Shown here: positions 20,048 through 28,824 of the stretch, piece by piece
How positions within the stretch are numbered: the first letter of the stretch is position 1
Layout: the number at the start of each line of letters is the position of its first letter
Assembly: GCF_020176955.2 (NCBI RefSeq)
Contig: NZ_JAIUCZ020000003.1
Location: 186,001 to 250,000 of the forward strand
Direction: 5' to 3'
From: Nocardia sp. alder85J
GTDB taxonomy: Bacteria; Actinomycetota; Actinomycetes; Mycobacteriales; Mycobacteriaceae
Length of the DNA stretch: 64,000 nt
Notes under the pieces: generated by a model
Told to the model about the DNA's origin: nothing
Database searches by the model: none
What the model saw: only the letters and a program-made list of their open reading frames with translations
Position numbers and translations under genes: made by a program

Positions 20048-20695
20048 ATGACCCGCACCACACCAGCGAGCACGGAATACGTGCTGCCCCGGCAACTGCG
20101 CGAGGGGCCGGCTGCCGAGGTCCTGGCCGCGCCCGCGCCGCCGATTCCCCTGCTCGACGGCTCGTTTCGGCTGCGCACGGTCGATCCGGACAGTGCCGAT
20201 ACCGAGCTGATCGCGGAGTGGATGCGCATGCCCCGGCTCATCGCCGGCTGGGAACAGGACTGGCCCACCGAGAAGTGGTACGGCCACCTGAAGGCGCAGA
20301 CGGACGGGTCGTATTCCCGGCCCATTCTCTGTATTTTCCGGGACAAGCCGATCGGATATCTCGAAATCTATCGCGCGGCACAGGATTCCATTGCCACGCG
20401 ATATGCCGCCGAGCCGTTCGATCTGGGAATCCACGCCGCGATCGCCGACGAGGCGATGGCCCGCCGCGGATTCGGCCCGCTGTTGCTGCCGCGCATCGTA
20501 TCCGGGCTGTTCGATCTCGAATCCGAGTGCTGGCGCATCATGTTCGATCCCGATCATCGGAACAACGAGGCGCGCCGGTTGTGTGAGCACGCGGGTTGCG
20601 CATTCCTCGGCGAGCATCGGATGTCCAATCGCACGATGGCGCTGTACGTCCTGCCCCGCACGCCCGCCGACGTTCCCGGCAGTCCGGCGCGGTGA
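20048..20695 (+). CDS. mbtK: Lysine N6-acyltransferase (MbtK-like, GNAT fold)
   Basis: A 215-aa protein of the MbtK/IucB acyltransferase family, close to the length of MbtK. The body has LRTVDPDSADTELIAEWMRMPRL and DLGIHAAIADEAMARRGFG, and the DPDHRNNEARRLCEHAGC segment is a hallmark of GNAT-type siderophore acyltransferases. It would transfer a long acyl chain from the dedicated ACP to the N6 of (hydroxy)lysine. The ATG at 20048 has GGAG 9 nt upstream; a possible upstream start at 20012 overlaps the promoter region and is not used. It is transcribed divergently from the assembly-line operon and shares its iron box. Confidence 0.87.
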   Translation: MTRTTPASTEYVLPRQLREGPAAEVLAAPAPPIPLLDGSFRLRTVDPDSADTELIAEWMRMPRLIAGWEQDWPTEKWYGHLKAQTDGSYSRPILCIFRDKPIGYLEIYRAAQDSIATRYAAEPFDLGIHAAIADEAMARRGFGPLLLPRIVSGLFDLESECWRIMFDPDHRNNEARRLCEHAGCAFLGEHRMSNRTMALYVLPRTPADVPGSPAR

Positions 20696-20754
20696 GCCGC
20701 GGCCGGTGCGGCCGGGATGTTCCCGGCCGCACCGCAGGACCCGGCCGCCCGCGT

Positions 20755-21945
20755 TCAGGAGCGCTGGGTGTCGGTCAGGCCCCAGGCGGCGTACTCCTCG
20801 ACGTTCGGCGTCATGGAGGCCGCGACCAGCTCCCACAGCACCTCGTCGGTGCCGCCGCCGACCCGGCCCAGTTTCATGTCCCGCCACCAGCGTCCGAGCG
20901 GCGTCTCGTCGATCAGGAAGCCGGTGCCGCCGAAGATGTGCAGACATTCCGACATCACCTCCTCGCCGAGCCGGGCCGCGGTGACCTTCACCGCCGCGGC
21001 GGTGCGGAGGTTCATCTGCTGGTCCGCGGCGATGCCGGTCAGCGCGTGCCTCAGCACATCGACCCGCGCTTGCAGATCGGCCACCCGCAACCGCAACGCC
21101 TGATGATCGAAGAGGGTGTGGCCGAACTGGGTCCGGTCCTTCATCCGGGCCACGGTGATGCCGATCGCGCGATCGCACGATGCCGCCACCTGACCGGCGA
21201 TGGACAGCCGCTCGTGCGCCAGACCCCAGCTCACCACCGCGAGACCCGTTCCGGGACGGGCGATCAGCGCCTCCGCGGGCACCCAGGTGTCGATCTCGAC
21301 CGGTGCGGTGTCCAGTGGCCCGGCGCTCACCTTGCGGTAGCGGTCGAGCACCGTGACCTGAGCGGTCGGCACCAGCACCAGTGCCACATTGCCGTGCGCC
21401 GCCGAGTTCTCCTGCGAGGTATCGCGACCCACCACCAGGATGTAGTCGGCGATCGGCGACAGCGAGACGAACTTCTTCCGCCCGCGCACCTCGTAACCAC
21501 CACGGCTGCCGCGGATCTCGGTCTCGGCGATCTGGAGGTCGGAGCCGCCGGAGGCTTCCGAGGCGCCGATGCAGAGCACCGCCTCACCGCGGATGGCCTG
21601 TTCGGCCACGGCCCGCAGGCGCTCGGACCGGCCGAAGCGGCGCAGGATCGAGATCGCCGAATCGTGCAGGCTGACACCGACACCGACACCGATCCCGGCC
21701 GAGCCCAATCGGCCCAGCGCGAGGGCGAGTTCGAACAGCTTCGGCAGATCGGGATGCACCCCGCCTGCCCACTTGTCGGCGAAAACCCCGGCGCGGCCGA
21801 GTCGTTCGATCAGCTGCCGCGGGAACTTCTCGTCCGCCTCGGCCTGTTCGGTCCACGCCGTGACCTGCTCGTCGAAGACCTCCCGCAGCAGTTCGCGGTA
21901 CTCGTCGAGGGTCCGGACCTCCGCTGCGACCGCCGTTTCCGTCAT
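20755..21945 (-). CDS. mbtN: Acyl-ACP/acyl-CoA dehydrogenase (MbtN/FadE14-like)
   Basis: A 396-aa flavoprotein of the acyl-CoA dehydrogenase family. Visible blocks are [15 protein letters not shown] (FAD/substrate region), [39 protein letters not shown], and C-terminal [20 protein letters not shown]. In mycobactin biosynthesis MbtN introduces the double bond into the acyl chain while it is bound to the carrier MbtL. The ATG at 21945 overlaps the ligase stop (ATGA), making it the third gene of the ACP-ligase-dehydrogenase operon. An upstream in-frame extension reaching 22287 lies within the ligase gene and is rejected. Confidence 0.87.
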   Translation of the reverse strand: MTETAVAAEVRTLDEYRELLREVFDEQVTAWTEQAEADEKFPRQLIERLGRAGVFADKWAGGVHPDLPKLFELALALGRLGSAGIGVGVGVSLHDSAISILRRFGRSERLRAVAEQAIRGEAVLCIGASEASGGSDLQIAETEIRGSRGGYEVRGRKKFVSLSPIADYILVVGRDTSQENSAAHGNVALVLVPTAQVTVLDRYRKVSAGPLDTAPVEIDTWVPAEALIARPGTGLAVVSWGLAHERLSIAGQVAASCDRAIGITVARMKDRTQFGHTLFDHQALRLRVADLQARVDVLRHALTGIAADQQMNLRTAAAVKVTAARLGEEVMSECLHIFGGTGFLIDETPLGRWWRDMKLGRVGGGTDEVLWELVAASMTPNVEEYAAWGLTDTQRS

Positions 21946-23576
21946 TTCGCCGCTCCTGCCGATTCCACGAGGCGCTTGACCTCGAGCCGCCGCAGCTTGC
22001 CGGAGGTGGTGATCGGCAGTCCGCCTGCCGGGACCAGGATCACCTCCGACGGCACGATGCCGCATTCCGAGGCCACCCGCTCGACGATCGCGGCGCGGGC
22101 CGAGGTCTCGTCGGCGCCTTTGTATTCCGCGGCGATCGCCAGGCCGGGACGGGCCGCGCCCGCGCCGGTGCCGATCGCGACCACCCGGCCGCTGCGGACG
22201 CCGTCGACGGTCGCCGCGGCGCGCTCGATCTCGGTCGGGAAGACGTTGCGGCCCGCGACGATGATCAGCTCCTTGGCGCGACCGCACACCACCAGGGCCC
22301 CGTCCACCAGATAGCCGATGTCACCGGTCTTGAACCAGCCGTCCGGGGACAGCCGCTCATCGCCGAAATAGCCGTCCATCATGGAGGTTCCGCGGATCTC
22401 GACGTCGCCCACCTCGCGACCCTCGATCGCCTGCGGCGCGGGATCCGAGGGCGTGATGCGCACCTCGGTACCCGGGATCGGCTCGCCGAGCACGGCCAGC
22501 CGGCGCGTGGTCGCGGTGCCGTCGCCACGGTCCTCGACCCGGACTTCGTCGACGCGCAGCCCGGCGCCGGGCCTGACCATGGTGACCGCACAGGTGGATT
22601 CGGCCAGTCCGTAGGCGGGCACGGCGGCGCCCGGATCGAAGCCCACCCGGGTGGTCTCGTCCAGGAAGCGCTGGAAGCCGGCGGTGTCGATCGGCTCGCC
22701 GCCACTGATCGCGATCCGCATCCGGCCGAGATCGGCGTCCTTGATGAGGCGTCCGTACCGGCCGACGATGTCGTAGGCGAAGTTCGGCGCCGCGGTGTAG
22801 GTGGCGCCGGCGTCGCTGAGCCAGTTCATCCACTTGAAGGGCCCGGCGGCGAAGGCCGAATTCGGCGCCAGCCACAACGGGATTCCGGTGACCAGCGTGC
22901 TCATCAGGAAGGTCAGGCCCATGTCGTGGTAGAGCGGCAGCCAGCTGCATCCCACGTCGGCGGGTGTCAGGCCCAGCCGGTCCACCACGCCGTCGATGTT
23001 CGCCACCGCGGTATCGCGGGACAGCTCCACCCATTTCGGCATGCCGGTCGAACCGGCGGTCCCTTGCAGCACCGCCAGGCTGCCGCCGTCGCCACCGGCC
23101 TCCGGTGTGAACGAGGACGACAGGCCGCTGCGGCCCACGACCGCGAGATCCGCGACGTGCACAGCGGTTTCGGCGCTCGCGAGCAGTTCCAGGGTGCCGG
23201 TGTGGCTGAAGACCGTGCGCACGCCGATATCGGCGAAGCGGCGCAGCGAGGTCCGGGCCCAGGCGGCCGGATCGGCGCCGCGCACCGGGCCCGGCAGGAT
23301 CGAGACGGTGGTCCCGGCCATCCACGCGCCGAGGATGGCGGCGACCAGTTCGGCGGTCGGTTCGCCGATCAGCCCGACGCGGCCGACCGCGCGGTCGGCG
23401 CGGGCCAGGATCTCGGACGCGATCCGTTCGGCCTTGGCGTGGATCTCCGGCCAGGGGTATCGCTGCCACTGCCCGGATTCCTGATCCAGCACGACCAGAT
23501 CGGCCGTGGATGTCGAGATCGCTCGGGAAATACCGGCCGCCAACGGATTCGCGGCTTCATAACTGCTGCTGGTCAT
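21942..23576 (-). CDS. mbtM: Fatty acyl-AMP/acyl-ACP ligase (MbtM/FadD33-like)
   Basis: A 544-aa member of the ANL superfamily. It shows [17 protein letters not shown] (ATP-binding loop), [56 protein letters not shown] and the C-terminal [15 protein letters not shown] with the catalytic lysine. The YHDMGL block and the absence of the longer acyl-CoA-synthetase insertion suggest acyl-AMP ligase behaviour: it activates a fatty acid and loads it on the ACP encoded just upstream. The ATG at 23576 follows the ACP stop by about 40 nt, consistent with one operon driven from the iron box at 23976. Confidence 0.87.
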   Translation of the reverse strand: MTSSSYEAANPLAAGISRAISTSTADLVVLDQESGQWQRYPWPEIHAKAERIASEILARADRAVGRVGLIGEPTAELVAAILGAWMAGTTVSILPGPVRGADPAAWARTSLRRFADIGVRTVFSHTGTLELLASAETAVHVADLAVVGRSGLSSSFTPEAGGDGGSLAVLQGTAGSTGMPKWVELSRDTAVANIDGVVDRLGLTPADVGCSWLPLYHDMGLTFLMSTLVTGIPLWLAPNSAFAAGPFKWMNWLSDAGATYTAAPNFAYDIVGRYGRLIKDADLGRMRIAISGGEPIDTAGFQRFLDETTRVGFDPGAAVPAYGLAESTCAVTMVRPGAGLRVDEVRVEDRGDGTATTRRLAVLGEPIPGTEVRITPSDPAPQAIEGREVGDVEIRGTSMMDGYFGDERLSPDGWFKTGDIGYLVDGALVVCGRAKELIIVAGRNVFPTEIERAAATVDGVRSGRVVAIGTGAGAARPGLAIAAEYKGADETSARAAIVERVASECGIVPSEVILVPAGGLPITTSGKLRRLEVKRLVESAGAAK

Positions 23577-23618
23577 CGCTCACTCTCGGGTTGCGCAGTC
23601 GCGGAACGGAACACGCGC

Positions 23619-23879
23619 TCAGTGCGCGGGCTCGCCGGCCCGGGTGGTGACGATGTCGTCGAGATCGCCGATCGTATTGCAGCTGAGCAGATCCTCTTCC
23701 GAGAGCGCGATGCCCAGCCGCTCCTCGATGGCGACCATTCCGACGGCGAACCCGACGGAGTCCAGACCGACCTGGTCGATGAGATGCGATTCGCGGGTGA
23801 ACCGGCTGGTGTCGATCTGCATTTCCTCACGGAGGATCTGCTCGAGCGCCGCGCTGATTCCGGCCTTGTTGTCTGCCAA
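23619..23879 (-). CDS. mbtL: Acyl carrier protein (MbtL-like)
   Basis: A small carrier protein with the phosphopantetheine serine in the block LIDQVGLDSVGFAVGMVAIEE, followed by ALSEEDLLSCNTIGDLDDIV. It would carry the fatty acyl chain between ligase, dehydrogenase and MbtK-like transferase. I choose the TTG at 23879 (86 aa) because GGAAGG precedes it at about 8 nt and the length is normal for an ACP. The alternative is a GTG at 23948 (109 aa), which has only a weak signal and lies 28 nt from the iron box. The family call is firm; the start is not. Confidence 0.83.
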   Translation of the reverse strand: MADNKAGISAALEQILREEMQIDTSRFTRESHLIDQVGLDSVGFAVGMVAIEERLGIALSEEDLLSCNTIGDLDDIVTTRAGEPAH

Positions 23880-23975
23880 CGTCCGTGCCTTCCATGCAAT
23901 TCGAAACGGCTCGGGTGTCGCGGCGGGTGGAATGCCGATCGGCGGCACGCTCGTCTGAGCGGCACCGAGCCTTAG

Positions 23976-23994
23976 TTAGGATAGGCTAATCTAC
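23976..23994. promoter_or_regulatory. IdeR-like iron box (ACP-ligase-dehydrogenase operon)
   Basis: TTAGGATAGGCTAATCTAC matches the IdeR consensus at 16 of 19 positions. It overlaps the last codons and stop of the upstream mbtG-like gene, so the mbtLMN-like operon appears to have its own iron-controlled promoter embedded in the end of the preceding gene. Confidence 0.75.
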
Positions 23995-25272
23995 CATCGC
24001 CTGTCGACGGCTTGCCGCCTCCACCCGGCCGATCCGCACCGGCGCGCCGAGCACCCGATCCGAAAGTTCGCCCAGACAGGACAGATTCGGGAAGCCCGGC
24101 CCCTGCCCGACACCGGCCAGATTCGGCAGGTACAGCTTCGCGGGCAGGCCGCGCACCGAGAGGTCGTAGTCGATCGCGGCCTCGACGCGGGGCGGGGTCG
24201 TACGGCCGCCGACGGCCAGCTCCAGCAGATCCGCCGCGCCGGGCTCCAGCAGGTCCAGGAACCACAGCGGCTGCCCGCCGGTCGCGTCGATCACCAGATC
24301 GAAACCCTGGATCTGATCGGAGCGGGACTGGTTGCGCAACGTCAGCGCGACCGTGTCACCACGATCGGCGACCCGGATCACGCGGCCCTGTAAGTGGTGA
24401 ACCCGGTTGTCGCCCAGTAGATTCTGCTGCACGCTCACCGAGAACACGCCACGGTCGCACCGGCGGATCGCATCACGCCGCTCCGCCACCGTCAGCCCGG
24501 TCCAGGCCGTGGGATCACTGAACAGCGCGTTCTCGAAATAGCTTTCGCCGCGGGTGTAGAGGGTGGGGGCGGGCGAGATCACGCCGATCGACAGCATGTC
24601 GTGCCGTACCAGCTCGTCCAGGGCCGCGGCCGCGGTCTCGCCGCCGCCGACGACGGCCACCCGCGAGGCCACCGGCAGACTGCGCCGGCCCACCAACTCC
24701 CAGAACCGCGAGATGCTCAGCACCCGTGCATGTTCCGCCAGTGCGGAGGTGCTCGCGCCGGGGCCGGTGATCATCAGCCGATCGACATCGAATTGGCCGG
24801 TACCGGATTCGGCGTCGGTCACGGTGACCAGCCAGCCGTCGGCGGCGGCGCTCACGCCGGTCACGGTGCCGCGCACCAACTCCAGGTCGATCTTGCCGGC
24901 CACCCATCGCAGGTAGCGGGCCCACTCCCGGTGGTACGGATTGGGCCGGCCGCGGTCGATCCACTCGGCGTAGGTGCCGTGCTCGATCAGGAAGGAGGTC
25001 CAGCTGTAGGCCGTCATCGCCGCGTTGATGTCCCGGTTGTGGCCGCGGGCCCAGGTGGAGCGGTACGGGAAGCCGATGTCCTTCTCCGGGCTGGTGCCGA
25101 GCCGGTGCCGGCCGTCGGTCCAGCCGCCGTCGGGCAGCCAATTCGCGCCCACACCATGCCGATCCACCACCACCACGCGCGGTGCGGGCAGCCCGAGATC
25201 CCGCAACACCCGCGCCTTCGCCGCCACCGCCAGGGCCTTCGGCCCGGCACCGACTACCAGAAGTGTTTCCAC
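23986..25272 (-). CDS. mbtG: Lysine N6-monooxygenase (MbtG-like)
   Basis: A 428-aa flavin-dependent N-hydroxylase, near the length of MbtG. The FAD loop is VVGAGPKALAVAA at residues 6-18, the NADPH-binding loop is VVGGGETAAAALDELV, and the late ATG-type motif is DATGGQPLWFLD. The segment LGTSPEKDIGFPYRSTW and GESYFENALFSDP are typical of siderophore N-hydroxylating enzymes. It would hydroxylate the N6 of lysine or acyl-lysine to create hydroxamate ligands. The GTG at 25272 is chosen because GGGAG lies 5 nt upstream; the longer frame up to 25356 reaches the iron box. An IdeR-like box at 25358-25376 lies upstream. Confidence 0.9.
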   Translation of the reverse strand: METLLVVGAGPKALAVAAKARVLRDLGLPAPRVVVVDRHGVGANWLPDGGWTDGRHRLGTSPEKDIGFPYRSTWARGHNRDINAAMTAYSWTSFLIEHGTYAEWIDRGRPNPYHREWARYLRWVAGKIDLELVRGTVTGVSAAADGWLVTVTDAESGTGQFDVDRLMITGPGASTSALAEHARVLSISRFWELVGRRSLPVASRVAVVGGGETAAAALDELVRHDMLSIGVISPAPTLYTRGESYFENALFSDPTAWTGLTVAERRDAIRRCDRGVFSVSVQQNLLGDNRVHHLQGRVIRVADRGDTVALTLRNQSRSDQIQGFDLVIDATGGQPLWFLDLLEPGAADLLELAVGGRTTPPRVEAAIDYDLSVRGLPAKLYLPNLAGVGQGPGFPNLSCLGELSDRVLGAPVRIGRVEAASRRQAMVD

Positions 25273-25357
25273 GCGATCTCCCACTTTCCTCGATGCCGCG
25301 AAGACGCGTGTGCCACCGCTGTACGGCGGGGCGCGGCGACGCACCGGCCCTCCCATA

Positions 25358-25376
25358 TTTGCATAGCCTTACCTTA
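25358..25376. promoter_or_regulatory. IdeR-like iron box (mbtG-like / MTB12-like genes)
   Basis: TTTGCATAGCCTTACCTTA matches the reverse-oriented IdeR consensus (TTAGGTTAGCCTAACCTAA) at 14 of 19 positions. It sits between the leftward hydroxylase and the rightward secreted-protein gene, 66 nt before the latter's ATG. Confidence 0.65.
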
Positions 25377-25441
25377 TATTGCACAGTGGTACAGGTCCCG
25401 GAGACGGGCGCCGCAGCATCGAGATCATCTGGAGTACGGTC

Positions 25442-25906
25442 ATGAACCTCCGCCACAAGCCCCTGATTCGCCTCATGTCGATTGCCTTCGCAGTCGCCCT
25501 GCCACTGGTCGGAGCGTCCGGCAACGCCGCGGCGGCACCGGCGGTGGCGACCGTCCACGCGGACGCCGGTTCCCCCGGTTCCGCCGAGCTGACCAACAAG
25601 CTGGGCGTCGCGATCAACACGGGGCTGCCGCGCAGTACCCGCGCCAACGAGCTCGAATCGGGCGATTCCGGCGTCGGCGTGATGGACAAGGTCGCCGACA
25701 CGCTGGCCCTGTCGCCGCCGACCCTGCACTGGGATGTGGTGGGCGCGAACCAGTCCGGCGATCGCATCGACGCGACGCTGCGGGTGCTCACCCCCGGCTA
25801 CCCGGACTTCGCCTACCCGATCCACTGGGTGCGCGTCGGCGATTCCTGGAAGCTGAGCCAGGATTCGGTCTGCACGATCGGCGCCGCGGTGGCCGCGTCC
25901 TGCTGA
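25442..25906 (+). CDS. Secreted MTB12-like small protein
   Basis: A 154-aa protein with a clear Sec signal peptide (LMSIAFAVALPLVGASGNAAA, likely cut after AAA near residue 32). The mature domain has the order seen in the MTB12/CFP-2 low-molecular-weight antigen family: a helix after LTNKLGVAINTGL, a loop SGDSGVGVMDKVAD, then a beta-rich stretch IDATLRVLTPGYPDFAYPIHW and VGDSWKLSQDSVCTIG. This family is NTF2-like in shape and has no known enzymatic activity. The ATG at 25442 has GGAG 8 nt upstream. Its divergent iron-box promoter and position inside the siderophore locus suggest an extracytoplasmic role in iron uptake, which is inference. The family match is from memory of the pattern. Confidence 0.65.
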   Translation: MNLRHKPLIRLMSIAFAVALPLVGASGNAAAAPAVATVHADAGSPGSAELTNKLGVAINTGLPRSTRANELESGDSGVGVMDKVADTLALSPPTLHWDVVGANQSGDRIDATLRVLTPGYPDFAYPIHWVRVGDSWKLSQDSVCTIGAAVAASC

Positions 25907-25988
25907 CGCGGGACTCATCGGAACGCCCCGGCGCCGTCTCGGCACCGGGGTGTTTCGCATTCGCCGCGATTGCCCGATGACCGACTCA

Positions 25989-26007
25989 TTTGTTTAGGCT
26001 AACCTAA
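25989..26007. promoter_or_regulatory. IdeR-like iron box abutting the SIP start codon
   Basis: TTTGTTTAGGCTAACCTAA matches the IdeR consensus at 17 of 19 positions, the best in the window. It ends 5 nt before the ATG at 26013, so the transcript must be leaderless or nearly so and IdeR would cover the -10 region. Confidence 0.85.
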
Positions 26008-26012
26008 TCACC

Positions 26013-26720
26013 ATGGGTAAGGGATACAACGGCTTCATCCTGAAGATGATGCGGGCGAAGGACTACCGGCTCACGGTCTCCAGCGTGGAGACGGTGACCG
26101 ACAAATATCTGCGGCTCGGCTTCGACGGCGGTGGCCTGCTGCGGGATCACCCGATCCATCCCACCCAGTTCGTCCGGCTGTGGATCCCCGAGGAGGGCAC
26201 CGACACGCTGCATCAGCGCGGGTACACGCTCCTCGATCAGGACCCCGACGGCGACCGATTCTGGATCGAATTCGCACTGCACAACGGTCCCGCCGCCAAC
26301 TGGGCCCGCGACGCCTCGGTGGGCGACGAGGTCGAATGCACGGTGATGGGTTCGGATTTCACCCTGCCCGATCCGCTGCCCGGCGAATTCCTGATCTTCG
26401 GCGACACCGCCTCACTCCCCGCGGTCAACACCCTGCTCGAGGCCATCGGCGACGTCCCGGCCCGGATCTGGCTGGAGTGGCAGTACGAATCCGATACCGG
26501 CCTACCGGTCCGCAACAAGCCGCAACACGAGGTCACCTGGATCCAGCGCGTCGACGACGGCCGCCTGATGCGCGAGCTGGCCCACGACCTGGACTGCCCC
26601 AGCGACGCATACGTGTGGGCCGCCTGCGACGCCGCCACCACCCGCTCCATCTCGAAAACCCTCCAGACCACCCACCAACTACCGAAGACGTCGATCAAGG
26701 CCCGCGGATACTGGCGCTGA
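26013..26720 (+). CDS. Siderophore-interacting protein (FAD-dependent ferric-siderophore reductase)
   Basis: A 235-aa protein of the SIP/ViuB family: an N-terminal FAD-binding barrel (KDYRLTVSSVETVTDKYLRL, PTQFVRLWIPEEG, HQRGYTLLDQDPDGD, WIEFALHNGPAANWA) and a C-terminal NAD(P)H-binding lobe (FLIFGDTASLPAVNTLLE, YVWAACDAATTRSI). It would reduce the Fe(III)-siderophore in the cytoplasm to release iron. No Shine-Dalgarno sequence precedes the ATG; the iron box ends 5 nt before it, suggesting leaderless translation. In mycobacteria this domain is fused to the N-terminus of IrtA; here the IrtA-like protein at 28821-30668 lacks it, so the two are separate genes. Confidence 0.9.
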   Translation: MGKGYNGFILKMMRAKDYRLTVSSVETVTDKYLRLGFDGGGLLRDHPIHPTQFVRLWIPEEGTDTLHQRGYTLLDQDPDGDRFWIEFALHNGPAANWARDASVGDEVECTVMGSDFTLPDPLPGEFLIFGDTASLPAVNTLLEAIGDVPARIWLEWQYESDTGLPVRNKPQHEVTWIQRVDDGRLMRELAHDLDCPSDAYVWAACDAATTRSISKTLQTTHQLPKTSIKARGYWR

Positions 26721-27084
26721 CACACCGGGGTGCCGCGAAATCCGCGACCACCCCGATCGCACCCGAACGTTGTCGAGCCGAGCCTGTTGCGGCGGAACCC
26801 ACAACGACCTGACCCCGTGCCACCCCCGAACCTGTGCGGTCTCGGTCCGGCGGCACGGTCCAGCAGTCCGACCTGGCTGTTCAGCTTGTTCCCGCAGCTG
26901 GGCCCGACCCGGCAGCACAGCCCGGCCAAGCGATACGACCAGGCCGGCAATTCAGCGCGGGCAACACAATTCGCCACGGCCTCACGGTTCGACCCGGCCG
27001 ATAACTCGGCCCGGCCCGGCACGACGGCCCAACCCGGCACGACGGCCCGGCACCGGCGGTGCGCCGGGCCGGGCGGATCTGCTT
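26721..27084. other. Non-coding spacer between convergent SIP and irtB genes
   Basis: These 364 bp separate the ends of two convergent genes. I see no reading frame with normal codon use. The sequence is rich in CCGGC/GACCCGG words and contains one clear 18-bp tandem duplication at 27015-27050. I found no strong terminator hairpin. Confidence 0.6.
27015..27050. repeat. 18-bp tandem repeat, two copies
   Basis: CCCGGCACGACGGCCCAA (27015-27032) is followed directly by the same unit with the last two bases changed to GG (27033-27050). A partial third copy may begin at 27051. Confidence 0.7.
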
Positions 27085-28824
27085 TCAGGCGACCGGGATC
27101 GGCTCCAGGCGCCAGCCGGTGGCACGGGAGCGTTCGTTCCAGAAGTCGGCGTAGCGGCCGGCGGCGGCCAGCAGTTCGGTGTGGGTGCCGCGTTCGGTGA
27201 TGCGGCCCTCGTCGAGGAAGAGGATCTGGTCGGCGTGGGCGATGGTGGCCAGGCGGTGGGCGACGACCAGGACGGTTTTTCCGCGACTCAGTTGATGGAC
27301 GCCACGGACGACCACGGCCTCGCTGTGCGGATCCAGAGCGCTGGTGGCCTCGTCGAGCAGGACCACCGGGGCGTCCTTGAGCAGGGCGCGGGCGATCGAG
27401 ATGCGCTGGCGCTCACCGCCGGACAGGGTCGCGCCGCCCTCACCGACGATGGTGTCCCAGCCGTCGGGCAGGCGGTCGACGATCTCGTCCACCCGCGCCG
27501 CGGTGGCGGCCCGGCGGACTTCCTCGTCGGTGGCGTCGGGGCGGCCGATCCGGATGTTCTCGATCACCGAGCGGTTGAACAGGTAGACCTGTTGCGACAC
27601 CAGTGACAGCTGGCCGAGCAGGGTTTCGGTGGGCTGGTCGCGGACGTCCGCGCCGCCGACCTCGATGCCGCCCGAGCTCACATCGTGGTAGCGCGACACC
27701 AGTCGCAGCAGGGTGGATTTGCCGGAGCCGCTGGGGCCGACGATGGCGGTGGTGGTGCCGGCGGGCACGGTGAACGACAGTTCCGACAGCACCGGCTTGT
27801 CCGCTTCGTAGCCGAAGCCGACACCGTCGAAGACGACGGTCGGTGCGCCGGGGGTCACGGCAGCGGCCGATTCCGGCAGCGCGGGCTCGGCCAGCAGTTC
27901 CGTGATGCGGCGGACCGCGGCGGCGGCCGAGCGCAGTGTGGTGCCCAATTGGGCCGCCTGCGTGAGGGGTTCGATGAACCGGGAGCCGACGGCCACCAGC
28001 GCGATGGCCGCCGCGGCCGTGATCGCGCCCTGCGTCACCCGATCCACCGCGAGGTAGGCCAGCAGCAGGAAGGCGCCCTGCACCAGGATCGTGAACACGA
28101 ACAGGCTCGGGACGGCGGTGAACACCATCCGGACGGTGGCCGAACGCTGTCCGGCCAGCGCGGCGTCCAGTGCCCGGTTGCGCGCGCCGACCGCGCCGAA
28201 TGCACGCAAGACCGGCTGGGCCTGCGCGAATTCCACGACACGCGTGTCGGATTCGACCGCCGCGGCATGGATGCGCCGATCCGACCAGTTGTACAGCCGC
28301 CCGGCCGCCGCTTCGACCACGAACAGCACCGGCGCGGCCACCAGCATCGCCACGCCGATCCGCCAGTCCACCAGCAACATTCCGACCGCCACACCCAGCG
28401 GTACCACGATCCCGGCGATCACCTTGGCCAGCAGATAGGCGACGAGTTGCTGCACCTGGCGCACATCCTCGACGACCAGATGCGACAGCGCCGCCGCCGG
28501 CCGATCACCGAACCAGCCGAGCGGCAACGTGTTCAGCTGATCACCCAGCCGGGTCTGGAGGTCGGCCTGCAGGCCGACCGCGATCCGCAGGCCGAGCACC
28601 GCTTGCAGATAGGTGAGCACCACCACGCCGGCCACGGCCAGCAGCATCGGCAGCACCCAGACCCACGCGCCGGCCGTATCGTGGCCGAACAGCGCCTTCA
28701 GCACGGGGACCAGCAGCACACAGGCGACCGCCTGGCAGATCGCCTGCGCGACGACCGCCGCCAGGAAACGCGGGGTCAGCCGGGCGTATTCGGCCGGAAT
28801 CAGGGCCAGCACCGTGCGGATCAT
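27085..28824 (-). CDS. irtB: ABC transporter, IrtB-like (ferric-siderophore import)
   Basis: A 579-aa half-transporter with a type IV exporter-like fold: about six membrane segments in residues 15-300, then an ATPase domain with Walker A GPSGSGKST, signature LSGGERQRISIARALL and Walker B VVLLDEATSALD. The length equals that of mycobacterial IrtB as I recall it. With the IrtA-like partner it would import ferric siderophore despite the exporter-type fold. The ATG at 28824 overlaps the irtA-like stop (ATGA). Upstream codons in the same frame lie inside the partner gene. Confidence 0.88.
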   Translation of the reverse strand: MIRTVLALIPAEYARLTPRFLAAVVAQAICQAVACVLLVPVLKALFGHDTAGAWVWVLPMLLAVAGVVVLTYLQAVLGLRIAVGLQADLQTRLGDQLNTLPLGWFGDRPAAALSHLVVEDVRQVQQLVAYLLAKVIAGIVVPLGVAVGMLLVDWRIGVAMLVAAPVLFVVEAAAGRLYNWSDRRIHAAAVESDTRVVEFAQAQPVLRAFGAVGARNRALDAALAGQRSATVRMVFTAVPSLFVFTILVQGAFLLLAYLAVDRVTQGAITAAAAIALVAVGSRFIEPLTQAAQLGTTLRSAAAAVRRITELLAEPALPESAAAVTPGAPTVVFDGVGFGYEADKPVLSELSFTVPAGTTTAIVGPSGSGKSTLLRLVSRYHDVSSGGIEVGGADVRDQPTETLLGQLSLVSQQVYLFNRSVIENIRIGRPDATDEEVRRAATAARVDEIVDRLPDGWDTIVGEGGATLSGGERQRISIARALLKDAPVVLLDEATSALDPHSEAVVVRGVHQLSRGKTVLVVAHRLATIAHADQILFLDEGRITERGTHTELLAAAGRYADFWNERSRATGWRLEPIPVA

